The notes under the pieces: generated by a model | What the model saw: only the letters and a program-made list of their open reading frames with translations | What the model was told of the DNA's origin: nothing | Database searches by the model: none | In this document: one piece after another, positions 6,592-15,610 of the stretch | Layout of the letters: the number at the start of each line of letters is the position of its first letter | Position numbering within the stretch: position 1 is the stretch's first letter | DNA from: 3107 sp965216225 | GTDB lineage: Bacteria; Pseudomonadota; Alphaproteobacteria; Rhodobacterales; Rhodobacteraceae | Reading direction: 5' to 3' | Assembly: GCA_965216225.1 (NCBI GenBank) | Contig: CBDCFF010000031.1 | Location: 62,001-126,000, forward strand | Length of the DNA stretch: 64,000 nucleotides | Translations under genes and position numbers: made by a program

Positions 6592-9500
6592 TCACACCCC
6601 GGCCGGTTCCTTCCCTGCTTCTTTCCCTGCGGCCTTCTCTGCCAGATCGCGGGCAATGGCGAATGCCCCCTTGATCCTGTCAGCGGATTTCTTCCAGTCG
6701 CGCCGGACGACGATCCTGTTGTCGCGCACCTTTGCCATGCCACGCTGATCTTGCAGAAACGCCGCCAACCCCTGCGGATTGGCGAACCTGTCATTGTGAA
6801 ACCGGATGGTGGCGCCCTTCGGCCCGCCGTCAAGCCTGGCGATCCCGGCGCGTTTGCACATCGCCTTGATCCGCAGCACCAGCAGCAGCGTGTTCACCTC
6901 TTTCGGGAGCTTTCCGAAACGGTCGATCAGTTCGGCGGCAAAGCCTTCCAGCTCCACCCTTGCGGTCAGGCTGGACAGGCGGCGATAGAGGCCCAGCCGG
7001 ACATCCAGATCGGGCACGTAATCTTCGGGTATCAGAACCGGTACGCCCAGATTGATCTGCGGCGCCCATTGACCATCATCATCGGTCGGCGCGTCCATGT
7101 CGCCCGCGCGGAGCCTGGCAATCGCCTCTTCCAGCATGGTCTGATAAAGTTCATGGCCCACCTCGCGCATCTGACCGGACTGTTCCTGGCCAATCAGGTT
7201 TCCCGCACCCCTTGTGTCCAGATCCTGACTGGCCAGGGTGAACCCCGCCCCAAGCGTGTCGAGGCTGCCCAGCATATGCAGCCGCTTTCGGGCGTTCGGC
7301 GTCAGGGGGTCGCGGGGCCTTGTCGTCAGATAGGCGTAGGCGCGGGTCTTGGACCTGCCCACCCGCCCCCTGATCTGGTAGAGTTGCGCAAGGCCGAACA
7401 TATCCGCGCGATGCACGATCATGGTGTTCGCCGTCGGTATGTCGAGCCCGGATTCAATGATCGTGGTTGCCAGCAGCACGTCGTATCTGCCATCGTAGAA
7501 GGCGTTCATCCGGTCATCGAGCGCACCCGCCGCCATTTGCCCGTGTGCGGTGACAAAGCTCAGCTCCGGCATGTGGTCGATCAGAAAATCCTCGATCCCG
7601 CGCAGGTCGCCGATCCGGGGGACGACATAGAAACTCTGCCCGCCGCGGTAATGTTCCCTGAGCAGGGCCTCGCGGATGGTGACGGCATCAAATTCGGAAA
7701 TGTAGGTTCGGATCGACAGGCGATCCACGGGGGGCGTTCCGATGATCGACATGTCCCGCACGCCCGACAGCGACATCTGCAAGGTTCGCGGGATCGGCGT
7801 GGCGGTCAGCGTCAGGACATGCACATCAGAGCGCAGTTGCTTCAGGCGCTCCTTGTGCGATACGCCGAAGTGCTGCTCTTCGTCGATGATCAGCATCCCG
7901 AGGGATTTGAACCGGATGTTCTTCGCCAGAACCGCATGGGTGCCGATGACAATATCGACGGTGCAGGCCGCCATGCCCGCGCGCGTGGCCGACGCATCCT
8001 TTTGGCCAACAAGGCGGGAGAGGTGCCGAACCTCTATCGGAAAGCCCCGGAATCGCTCGGAAAAGCTCTTGTAATGCTGGCGGGCGAGCAGGGTTGTCGG
8101 CGTGATCACCGCAACCTGCACACCCGACATTGCGGCAACAAAGGCCGCCCGGATGGCAACCTCGGTCTTGCCAAAGCCGACATCGCCGCAGATCAGCCGA
8201 TCCATGGGGCGGCCCGACGCCAGATCGCCCAGAACATCCCCGATCGCCGCGCGTTGATCGTCGGTTTCCTGATAGGGAAAACGGGCCGAAAAGGCATCCC
8301 ACACGCCTTCGGGCGGTTCCATGATCCGGGCAGAGCGCAGCGCCCGCTCTGCTGCTGTGCGCATAAGCCCGTCGGCGATCTGGCGGATACGCTCTTTCAG
8401 TCTGGCTTTTCTGGCCTGCCAGGCGCCACCGCCCAGCCGGTCGGGCTGCCCCTCTTCATGACCGAATTTCGACAGCAGTTCTATATTCTCGACCGGCAGG
8501 AACAGACGGTCGCCACCGGCATATTCCAGCGCGATGCACTCATGCGGCGCGTCCATGGCGGTGACGGTCTCCAGCCCCCTGTAGCGACCGACGCCATGAT
8601 CCACATGCACCACAAGGTCGCCGGGCGAAAGGCTTCGCGCTTCGGTCAGGAAATTTTCGGCGCGTCTCCTGCGCTTTGGCGCCCGGATCAGACGATCCCC
8701 CAGAACATCCTGTTCCGAGATCACGGTCAGCCCGTCGCATTCGAACCCGTGCTCCAGCGGCCAGACCGTCAGATATGTGCCGCCGGGAGTGTCCGGGACA
8801 TCGCGGAAGCCGGCGACAAGATGGACGTTTTCCAGACCTTCATCCTGCATCAGCCCCATCAGACGCTCGCGCGCGCCTTCGGAATAGCTGGCGACAATCA
8901 CCGCTCCGGTCCGGCGTCTGACCTCGATGTGAGCCTTGAGCGCACTGAAAAGACCGATGTTTTCCTGTTGGCGCTCGGGCAGGAAGTTGCGTCCGATGCG
9001 CCCTCCGGCATCAATGGCATTCAACCCCGTTGTCTGCGGCAGCGCAGACAACTGCACGACGCGGCGCCCGGCAATCGCGGCGTTCCACGCAGCATCGTCA
9101 AGATAAAGCAGCCCCGGCGGCGCCGGCTTGTAAACCGTGTCCACCCGGTTTCGCGCCTGCATGGCGATCCTGCGGGTTTCGTACTGGTCGGCGATCGACT
9201 CCCACCTTGCCAGCCGCTGGGGCGTCGCCTGATCGTCCAGCATGACGGATGCCGTTGGCAGATACTCCGGCAGGGTTTCAAGGCGCTCGTGAAAGAAGGG
9301 CAGCCAATGCTCTATCCCCTGATGCTTTCGGCCGCCGCTGACCGCTTCGTACAGCGGATCATCGCTGCCGGCGGCGCCGAACTCCATACGATAGTTCTGC
9401 CGAAACCGGGTGATGGCCGCGTCATCGAGGAAGATTTCCGAAACCGGCGTCAGTTCGATTGCCCCGAGTTTCCCTGTCGTGCGCTGGGTTGCCGGATCAA

Positions 9501-10071
9501 AGCGCCTTGCGCCATCCAGAACATCGCCGAAGAGGTCCAGCCGAACCGGCCCGCTTTCGCCCGGCGGGAAGATGTCGATGATCCCGCCCCTGATGGCGTA
9601 GTCGCCCGGCTCCGTCACTGTGGGGCTTTGTGAAAAGCCCATGCGGATCAGAAAGCCACGCAGCGCGCGTTCGTCAATCCGCTCACCCACACGGGCGCTC
9701 CAGTATGCGGCGCCCAGTATCTCTTGCGCGGGAAGTTTCTGGGTAACTGCATTCAGGGTGGTCAGAATGACGCAACGACCGCCCAGCCGGTCGATTGCAC
9801 CATGGGCAAGTGCGGCCAGTGTGGACATTCGCGCCGAGGATATATCGGCATTGGGCGATACACGGTCATAGGGAAGGCAATCCCAGCCGGGAAAGGACAG
9901 GACCGGCAGGTCGGGTGCGAAAAAGGCAAGCGCCGCCCGCATGGCTTCAAGCCGTTTGTCATCCCGCGCCACATGCAGAACCGGCGCACCGTGTCTGTCC
10001 AGTTCCTTCAGGACGAAGCGGGCATCGAAACCTTCCGGTGTGCCGCTGGCGATGATGTGCTCTCTGGACAT
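6592..10071 (-). CDS. mfd: Transcription-repair coupling factor Mfd
   Basis: Mfd removes RNA polymerase stalled at DNA lesions and recruits UvrA. The 1159-aa length is normal. The N-terminal part is the UvrB-like module (ASGTPEGFDARFVLKELDRH; SFPGWDCLPYDRVSPNADIS). The RNA-polymerase-interacting CarD-like domain begins at about residue 482 (PGDLVVHVDHGVGRYRGLET). The RecG-like translocase has Walker A GDVGFGKTEVA at about 630, the DEEQ box at about 730, LTLTATPIPRTLQMSLSG, and motif VI QIRGRVGRSKTRAYAYL. The C-terminus is the TRCF domain. No internal breaks were seen. A membrane-protein gene lies directly upstream on the same strand with a 9-nt gap. Confidence 0.97.
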   Translation of the reverse strand: MSREHIIASGTPEGFDARFVLKELDRHGAPVLHVARDDKRLEAMRAALAFFAPDLPVLSFPGWDCLPYDRVSPNADISSARMSTLAALAHGAIDRLGGRCVILTTLNAVTQKLPAQEILGAAYWSARVGERIDERALRGFLIRMGFSQSPTVTEPGDYAIRGGIIDIFPPGESGPVRLDLFGDVLDGARRFDPATQRTTGKLGAIELTPVSEIFLDDAAITRFRQNYRMEFGAAGSDDPLYEAVSGGRKHQGIEHWLPFFHERLETLPEYLPTASVMLDDQATPQRLARWESIADQYETRRIAMQARNRVDTVYKPAPPGLLYLDDAAWNAAIAGRRVVQLSALPQTTGLNAIDAGGRIGRNFLPERQQENIGLFSALKAHIEVRRRTGAVIVASYSEGARERLMGLMQDEGLENVHLVAGFRDVPDTPGGTYLTVWPLEHGFECDGLTVISEQDVLGDRLIRAPKRRRRAENFLTEARSLSPGDLVVHVDHGVGRYRGLETVTAMDAPHECIALEYAGGDRLFLPVENIELLSKFGHEEGQPDRLGGGAWQARKARLKERIRQIADGLMRTAAERALRSARIMEPPEGVWDAFSARFPYQETDDQRAAIGDVLGDLASGRPMDRLICGDVGFGKTEVAIRAAFVAAMSGVQVAVITPTTLLARQHYKSFSERFRGFPIEVRHLSRLVGQKDASATRAGMAACTVDIVIGTHAVLAKNIRFKSLGMLIIDEEQHFGVSHKERLKQLRSDVHVLTLTATPIPRTLQMSLSGVRDMSIIGTPPVDRLSIRTYISEFDAVTIREALLREHYRGGQSFYVVPRIGDLRGIEDFLIDHMPELSFVTAHGQMAAGALDDRMNAFYDGRYDVLLATTIIESGLDIPTANTMIVHRADMFGLAQLYQIRGRVGRSKTRAYAYLTTRPRDPLTPNARKRLHMLGSLDTLGAGFTLASQDLDTRGAGNLIGQEQSGQMREVGHELYQTMLEEAIARLRAGDMDAPTDDDGQWAPQINLGVPVLIPEDYVPDLDVRLGLYRRLSSLTARVELEGFAAELIDRFGKLPKEVNTLLLVLRIKAMCKRAGIARLDGGPKGATIRFHNDRFANPQGLAAFLQDQRGMAKVRDNRIVVRRDWKKSADRIKGAFAIARDLAEKAAGKEAGKEPAGV

Positions 10072-10080
10072 GCCGGTGTC

Positions 10081-10608
10081 TTATCCGCCCAACGCGCCAT
10101 GGGACAGGGTATGATAAACGCCCCACAATGCCGTGACAGACACCGATACGATGCCGATCAGTTGCGTGCAGAACCGGTGCAGCCCGAGGCGATGGCACAG
10201 CGCATCGCCGTGACACGGCGTCACCTCCTGCCGCCGCGCGAAATGCAGGCTGAGCATCCCGACAAAAAACATCGGGAAGGCAAGCAGAAACACCGCCTGC
10301 GCGAACTCTACATCATAATGGAAACCCAGCGTTGCAAGGCTGGTCAACATGAAAAACCCGAACCCCATCAGCCAGTTTCCCGAGACCCGCGCAATATGAA
10401 GCAGCCGACTGCAATTCACGCGAACGATGTCTTCAAGATCCTGCATGGCCCGGCCGCCATTGCGCCGCGCACGAATGACCAGATCATAGGGCACGCCCAG
10501 CACCCAGTGACTGGCGCTCGACCACATCACCGCAAGCGCAATCCAGTACCAGAGGTTTGAGAATGATCGCATGTTGATTGTCTCAAACACGATCAGCCGC
10601 CAGTCCAA
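10081..10608 (-). CDS. Conserved multi-pass inner-membrane protein (upstream of mfd)
   Basis: The protein is 175 aa with four likely membrane spans, at about 18-38 (LWYWIALAVMWSSASHWVLG), 82-100 (GFGFFMLTSLATLGF), 105-122 and 148-168. Between spans 1 and 2 is a basic cytoplasmic loop (VIRARRNGGRAMQDLEDIVR). I recognise it as a Rhodobacteraceae-conserved protein that some databases label 'component of SufBCD complex', but nothing here supports a role in Fe-S assembly and no suf genes are nearby. It is probably co-transcribed with mfd, whose start lies 9 nt after its stop. Confidence 0.7.
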   Translation of the reverse strand: MDWRLIVFETINMRSFSNLWYWIALAVMWSSASHWVLGVPYDLVIRARRNGGRAMQDLEDIVRVNCSRLLHIARVSGNWLMGFGFFMLTSLATLGFHYDVEFAQAVFLLAFPMFFVGMLSLHFARRQEVTPCHGDALCHRLGLHRFCTQLIGIVSVSVTALWGVYHTLSHGALGG

Positions 10609-10721
10609 CCAAATCTCCCCGAATTGAAATTCCGCAACAGCGCGCGCGTTTCACCGATATGCCAGCTTGAGTAAAAGCGCAATCCATGTCACCCATGTGA
10701 AACCATCTTCCGAGGTATCCC

Positions 10722-11714
10722 ATGCGCCCGGTCAGCGCCCCCTTTCCCCTGTCCCGTCCGCGGCGCCTGCGGCGCACTGCCGCCATTCGCGCGCTGGTGC
10801 GGGAAACCGCGTTGTCGCCCGCCAGCCTGATCTGGCCGGTTTTCGTTTGCGATGGGAAGGGGGAGCGTCAGGACGTGGCCTCGATGCCCGGTGTGCAACG
10901 GCATTCCGTCGATCTTTTGCCGGCGCTGGCGCGGCGCGCGCAGGCTTTGGGAATCCCCGCCATCTGCCTGTTTCCCTGCACGGACCCCGGACTCCGGACG
11001 GATGGCTGCGAAGAGGCATGGAATCCGGACAACCTTTCCAACCGGGCGACACGCGCAATCAGGGACGCGGTTCCCGACATCGCGGTCATGACCGATGTCG
11101 CGCTCGACCCCTACAACGCGCAGGGCCATGACGGGATTGTGCGCGATGGCGCAATACTGAACGATGAAACGGTCGCGGCATTGGTCAGGCAGGCGCTGGA
11201 GCAAGCGCGCGCCGGGGCCGACATCATCGGCCCTTCGGACATGATGGATGGCCGTATCGGAGCCATTCGCCGCGCCCTGGAGGCCGAGAGCTTCGGCAAT
11301 GTCGCGATCTTGTCCTACGCGGCAAAATATTCCAGCGCCTTTTACGGACCTTTTCGGGATGCAATCGGCGCCTCCGGTGCGCTGAAGGGTGACAAATCGA
11401 CCTACCAGATGGACCCTGCCAACTCCGACGAAGCGTTGCGTCTGGTCGGGCGCGACCTGGGCGAGGGGGCGGATATGGTCATGGTAAAGCCGGGGATGCC
11501 CTGTCTGGACATCTGCCGCCGCGTGAAAGAGTTTTTTGGCGTACCCACTTTCGCCTATCAGGTCTCTGGCGAATTCGCGATGATCAAGGCAGCGGCGCAG
11601 AACGGCTGGATTGATGGTCATCAGGCGATGCTCGAAAGCCTGCTGGCCTTCAAACGTGCCGGTTGCGATGGCGTTCTGACATATTTTGCGCCCGACGTTG
11701 CAGGTATCCTGTGA
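10722..11714 (+). CDS. hemB: Porphobilinogen synthase (delta-aminolevulinic acid dehydratase)
   Basis: HemB condenses two 5-aminolevulinate molecules to porphobilinogen for haem, bacteriochlorophyll or cobalamin. The protein is 330 aa. The two Schiff-base lysines are Lys202 (SYAAKYSS) and Lys256 (MVMVKPGMP). The metal-site region reads DVALDPYNAQGHDG, lacking the three cysteines of zinc-dependent enzymes. It therefore resembles the Rhodobacter-type HemB that works without active-site zinc. The substrate-side EFAMIKAAAQNGW block is present. The start at 10722 follows GAGG at a normal distance. It is divergent from the membrane-protein/mfd pair. Confidence 0.96.
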   Translation: MRPVSAPFPLSRPRRLRRTAAIRALVRETALSPASLIWPVFVCDGKGERQDVASMPGVQRHSVDLLPALARRAQALGIPAICLFPCTDPGLRTDGCEEAWNPDNLSNRATRAIRDAVPDIAVMTDVALDPYNAQGHDGIVRDGAILNDETVAALVRQALEQARAGADIIGPSDMMDGRIGAIRRALEAESFGNVAILSYAAKYSSAFYGPFRDAIGASGALKGDKSTYQMDPANSDEALRLVGRDLGEGADMVMVKPGMPCLDICRRVKEFFGVPTFAYQVSGEFAMIKAAAQNGWIDGHQAMLESLLAFKRAGCDGVLTYFAPDVAGIL

Positions 11715-11833
11715 CCGGGGCATCCGGGTTACGGATGTCCGGACCTTGATTCTGCCCCCGTTCCGCGGGCCGACGCCGCCCCTGACCGGGACGCGGCAGG
11801 GCCAGCCGGGCCAGAGCCCACATGATCCGGGGA

Positions 11834-12706
11834 TCACCCCGACGCCCCGAGCCGCCTGATCAGGCTGGATGTGTCCCAGCGGCCGCCGCCGAGTTTCTGA
11901 ACATCCTTGTAGAATTGATCGACCAGCGCCGTGACAGGCAGGCTTGCGCCGTTTTCATCGGCAGCCTGCAAACAGATGCCCAGATCCTTGCGCATCCAGT
12001 CCACCGCAAAGCCATGTTCGAAATGATCGTCCAGCATGGTTTCATGCCGGTTCGACATCTGCCAGCTTCCGGCTGCGCCCTGGCTGATCACCTCTACCAC
12101 CGCACGACCGTCAAGCCCGGCCTTCCCGGCGAAATGCAGGGCCTCCGACAACCCCTGAACCAGCCCTGCAATCGCGATCTGATTACACATCTTGGTCAGT
12201 TGCCCCGCCCCGCTTTCGCCGATTCGCCTGCAAATCCTGGCGTAGGCGGACATTACCGGCGCCGCCCGGGCGCAAGCCTCCTCATCGCCCCCGCACATGA
12301 TCGACAGAACGCCGTTTTCGGCCCCCGCCTGCCCCCCCGAAACCGGAGCATCGACGAACGAGATGCCCCTGCCCTTCGCCGTGGCGTACAGTTCTCTGGT
12401 GATGTGCGCCGAAACGGTGGTATGGTCCACGAACAGGGCACCCTGCTCCATTCCTGCAAACGCACCGTCATCGCCCAGACAGACCGATGCAAGATCATCG
12501 TCATTCCCGACGCAGGCAAAGACGATCCCCGCGCCGACAGCCGCCTCGTGCGCTGTCGTCGCGCTGTCACCGCCATACGTTTCCACCCACTTCCGGGCCT
12601 TGCCCGGACTCCGGTTGCAGACCGTGACGGGATAACCGGCATTCCGAAGATGCCCGGCCATCGGAAAGCCCATGACGCCCAGACCGAGGAAAGCAAGTTT
12701 TTTCAT
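11834..12706 (-). CDS. NAD(P)-dependent beta-hydroxyacid dehydrogenase (3-hydroxyisobutyrate dehydrogenase family)
   Basis: The protein is 290 aa, normal for the family. The Rossmann motif GLGVMG lies at residues 8-13 with an NRSPGKA loop near 31-37, compatible with NADP preference. The substrate loop DAPVSGGQAGAENG starts at about residue 118, and the catalytic-lysine block GAGQLTKMCNQ at about 165. The C-terminal all-helical domain contains DWMRKDLG. Members act on 3-hydroxyisobutyrate, tartronate semialdehyde, glyoxylate or succinic semialdehyde, and the sequence alone does not settle the substrate. No valine- or glyoxylate-pathway genes are adjacent. It is convergent with hemB. Confidence 0.88.
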   Translation of the reverse strand: MKKLAFLGLGVMGFPMAGHLRNAGYPVTVCNRSPGKARKWVETYGGDSATTAHEAAVGAGIVFACVGNDDDLASVCLGDDGAFAGMEQGALFVDHTTVSAHITRELYATAKGRGISFVDAPVSGGQAGAENGVLSIMCGGDEEACARAAPVMSAYARICRRIGESGAGQLTKMCNQIAIAGLVQGLSEALHFAGKAGLDGRAVVEVISQGAAGSWQMSNRHETMLDDHFEHGFAVDWMRKDLGICLQAADENGASLPVTALVDQFYKDVQKLGGGRWDTSSLIRRLGASG

Positions 12707-12788
12707 TCGGACAATTCATCTGTTTGCGCAACCCAACCAGTATCCGTAATGAAGGTTTGGCACGGGGGCGTCAACCACGGGGGTCGGA

Positions 12789-15251
12789 ATGGCGCGCGTA
12801 TTCAGATGGCTGCTGAGACTTTTCGTCGGGTTCGCCGTTGTGGGCCTGTCGGGCGTTCTGCTGGTCTGTTATCTGGCGTCCCGGTCACTGCCCGACTATG
12901 ATCGCGACCATACCGTGCCGGGGCTGACAGGCGCCGTCGAGATCGTCCGCACCAATACCGCCATTCCCCACATATTTGCGACGCAGGACAGCGATGTTTT
13001 CTTCGGGCTCGGTTTTGCACATGCGCAGGACCGGCTCTGGCAGATGACAATGCTGCGCCGCACGGCCCAGGGCCGCCTGTCGGAACTGTTTGGCACCAGA
13101 ACGCTGAAAATCGACGAGACGCTGCGGCGGCTTGATCTGTACACTGCGGCGCGCCGGTCGGTTGCGGCACAGGATCCGCCGGGCCTTGAGGCGCTGGAAT
13201 CCTACGCGGCCGGAATCAATGCCTGGATCGCGCAGGTAAACACCGGCGCCCTGGGTCGTGGCGCGCCGGAGTTCTTTCTGTTCGGCAATGGCATAGCTGC
13301 GTGGACACCGGCGGATTCGATCTCGGTCGCAAAACTCATGTCGCTGCGACTGACCCCGCATCTTGAGGAAGAGGTGCTTCGGGCGCGCCTGTCCCTGATT
13401 CTGCCGCCCGAACGGCTGCGCGACATTCTGCCGGAGGCACCGGGAGACGGCATTGCGGAACTGCCCGACTATGCGTCGCTGGCGCCGGGCGTCAGCACCG
13501 GCCATGCCTCCGTCCCGGATCAACCGGGCCTGCTGTCCCCGTTCATGACCCGTGCCTTTTCAGGCGCGTCGAATGCCTGGGCGGCGGCGCCGCACCGCTC
13601 TGCCAGCGAAGGCACGATACTGGCCAATGATCCGCATCTGGGGCTTGCGGCGCCGGCCATATGGTATCTTGCGCGCCTTCAGTTTCAGGATACCGGCATT
13701 ATCGGGGCGACCATTCCGGGGATGCCGCTGATCCTGTCCGGGCGCAGCGATGCAATCGCCTGGGGTCTGGCTGCGTCCTACCTCGACGATCTCGACCTGC
13801 ATATCGAACAGATTGATCCCGGCAACCCGACACGCTACCGGACACCGGACGGTTTCCGGGAGTTCGAAACCCGTGAAACGGTCATTCGCGTCAAGGATGC
13901 CGATCCGGTGACGGTGGTGCTGCGCTGGACAGAGAATGGACCCGTCTTGCCCGGTCATCTGTTCGGCCTCGGCGAAATAACGCCGCAAGGCCATGTGATG
14001 TCCATATCCTGGACGGCGCTGTCGCCCAACGATACCACCGTCAGCGCGGTGCTGAAACAGATGCGGGCGCGCACCATCGAAGAGTCGATTGCCGCCGGCG
14101 AGGGCGTTATCGCGCCGTCAATGACAATCGTGATCGCCGATGCCGGTCGTATCGCGATGAAGACCGTCGGGGCGTTTCCCCGCCGGTCGGCGCGCCATCA
14201 GAGCCTTGGTCAGATGCCAAGCCCCGGATGGGTGATCGCGAATCGGTGGAATGGGCGGCTGAAATACGGCAACAATCCGGAATTCATTGATCCCGCCGGC
14301 GGCATATCGGGAACGACCAACAACAAGATCATTGACAGGCCATTCCCCTTTCACATGAGCTTCAAGTGGGGCGATACGCAGCGCGTGCAACGCTGGCGGC
14401 GCCTGATGCAGTCACGGCAGGTCCACACACGCGACAGCTTTATCGAGGCGCAGCTCGATGCGGTCAGTTTTTCCGCCCGCTCGCTGTTGCCCCTCGTTGC
14501 CGCGGATTTATGGTTCACCGGCGGCGCCGCGCCCGAAGGAACAGAGGCCCGGCGGCGAAAGCAGGCGCTTGACATGCTGGCCGGATGGAACGGCGAGATG
14601 AACGAACATCTGCCGGAACCCCTGATCTATTCCGCATGGATGCGCGCGTTGCAGAACCGGCTGATCCGCGACGAACTCGGTCCGTTGGCAAACAGCATCA
14701 CCCATGTGGAACCCCTGTTCATTGAACGGGTCTTTCGCGATGTCGAAGGGGCATCGGTCTGGTGCGATGTCGTGCAGTCGGGCGACCGGGAAACCTGTGC
14801 GGACATGGTGCGCATGTCACTGGACGACGCGCTTTTGTGGATTGACGAAACCCATGGCGGTCGTCTGGAGGCGCTCCGCTGGGGCGATGCCCACGTTGCC
14901 GCCCACGATCATGAGGTTCTGGGCAAGGTTCCTTTCCTGAACTGGTTCGTGAACATTCGCCAGTCCTCCAGCGGCGGCGACAACACCCTGATGCGCGGCA
15001 TGACTGCGGCCACCGAAGAAGACCCGTTCACGAACATTCATGCCGCCGGGTATCGCGGTGTCTATGATCTGGCCGATCCTGACAGTTCCGTTTTCGTGAT
15101 CGCCACGGGGCAGTCGGGGCACCCGTTGTCGCGTTACTATGACGATCAGTCCGAACTCTGGCGACGGGGCGAATACGTACCCATGTCGCTTGATCCCGCC
15201 CTGGCGCGGGCGGCGGCGGCAGGCATCACCGTGCTGACCCCGGCCGAATGA
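12789..15251 (+). CDS. Penicillin acylase family protein (Ntn hydrolase)
   Basis: The protein is 820 aa. An N-terminal membrane segment or signal (LFVGFAVVGLSGVLLVCYLA) targets it to the periplasm. The alpha-chain region has DVFFGLGFAHAQDRLWQM and RLSELFG. Autoproteolysis is expected before Ser261 in SGASNAWAAAPHRS, giving the N-terminal nucleophile of a ~560-aa beta chain. Downstream are LANDPHLGLAAPAIWY and SRYYDDQSELWRRGEYVPMS, the conserved C-terminal block. Relatives hydrolyse acyl-amide bonds such as those of beta-lactams, acyl-homoserine lactones and pyoverdine precursors. The true substrate is not evident. The two genes that follow are on the same strand and may be co-transcribed. Confidence 0.9.
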   Translation: MARVFRWLLRLFVGFAVVGLSGVLLVCYLASRSLPDYDRDHTVPGLTGAVEIVRTNTAIPHIFATQDSDVFFGLGFAHAQDRLWQMTMLRRTAQGRLSELFGTRTLKIDETLRRLDLYTAARRSVAAQDPPGLEALESYAAGINAWIAQVNTGALGRGAPEFFLFGNGIAAWTPADSISVAKLMSLRLTPHLEEEVLRARLSLILPPERLRDILPEAPGDGIAELPDYASLAPGVSTGHASVPDQPGLLSPFMTRAFSGASNAWAAAPHRSASEGTILANDPHLGLAAPAIWYLARLQFQDTGIIGATIPGMPLILSGRSDAIAWGLAASYLDDLDLHIEQIDPGNPTRYRTPDGFREFETRETVIRVKDADPVTVVLRWTENGPVLPGHLFGLGEITPQGHVMSISWTALSPNDTTVSAVLKQMRARTIEESIAAGEGVIAPSMTIVIADAGRIAMKTVGAFPRRSARHQSLGQMPSPGWVIANRWNGRLKYGNNPEFIDPAGGISGTTNNKIIDRPFPFHMSFKWGDTQRVQRWRRLMQSRQVHTRDSFIEAQLDAVSFSARSLLPLVAADLWFTGGAAPEGTEARRRKQALDMLAGWNGEMNEHLPEPLIYSAWMRALQNRLIRDELGPLANSITHVEPLFIERVFRDVEGASVWCDVVQSGDRETCADMVRMSLDDALLWIDETHGGRLEALRWGDAHVAAHDHEVLGKVPFLNWFVNIRQSSSGGDNTLMRGMTAATEEDPFTNIHAAGYRGVYDLADPDSSVFVIATGQSGHPLSRYYDDQSELWRRGEYVPMSLDPALARAAAAGITVLTPAE

Positions 15252-15325
15252 CACATGGGAATGACACATGGGCACCGGCAAGGCGCTGGCAAGGCGGGGC
15301 ATCGGGCGCATCGGGCGGAAATGAC

Positions 15326-15610
15326 ATGAGCAAGGTCGTGTTGCGCGGGTATCTCGACGTTCCGGCAGAGCGGCTGCAATCCGTGCGTGACGCCCTGCCC
15401 GAGCATGTCCGCCTGACCCGTGCGGAACCTGCCTGCCTGATCTTCGATGTCACTGAATGCCCCGGTCGGGCGGGCCGGTTTGCCGTGTACGAAGTCTTTT
15501 CCGGCCCGGCGGGGTTCAGGGCGCATCAGGCCCGCGCGGCGGCCTCGTCCTGGGCCGGCGTCACAAAAGGCATCCCGCGCCACTACACCATCGACGGAAT
15601 CGACGGATGA
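15326..15610 (+). CDS. Antibiotic-biosynthesis-monooxygenase-like (ABM) small protein
   Basis: The protein is 94 aa from Met at 15326 (MSKVVLRGYLDVPAERLQ). The pattern is a ferredoxin-like dimeric alpha/beta-barrel fold: VRDALPEHVRLTRAEPACLI, then FAVYEVFSGPAGFRAHQARA, then a short C-terminal strand. Quinol monooxygenase YgiN and related ABM proteins share this layout. The catalytic role is unproven; many such proteins have no known substrate. Its stop overlaps the start of the DMT transporter by 4 nt (ATGA), so the two are probably translated together. Confidence 0.72.
   Translation: MSKVVLRGYLDVPAERLQSVRDALPEHVRLTRAEPACLIFDVTECPGRAGRFAVYEVFSGPAGFRAHQARAAASSWAGVTKGIPRHYTIDGIDG

Noticed and set aside
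6751..9633. Very long open frame (960 codons) on the plus strand
   Set aside because: It is antisense to mfd. High-GC coding sequence with C/G third positions leaves long open antisense frames, and the translation shows no domain and an odd His/Gln/Arg-rich composition.
10081..10608. Naming the membrane protein upstream of mfd as an Fe-S (Suf) component
   Set aside because: That label circulates in databases, but the sequence shows only four TM helices and no suf genes are nearby.
11717..11740. Hairpin after hemB as terminator
   Set aside because: The GGGCATCCG/CGGATGTCC stem has a mismatch and no T-tract, so I did not list it.
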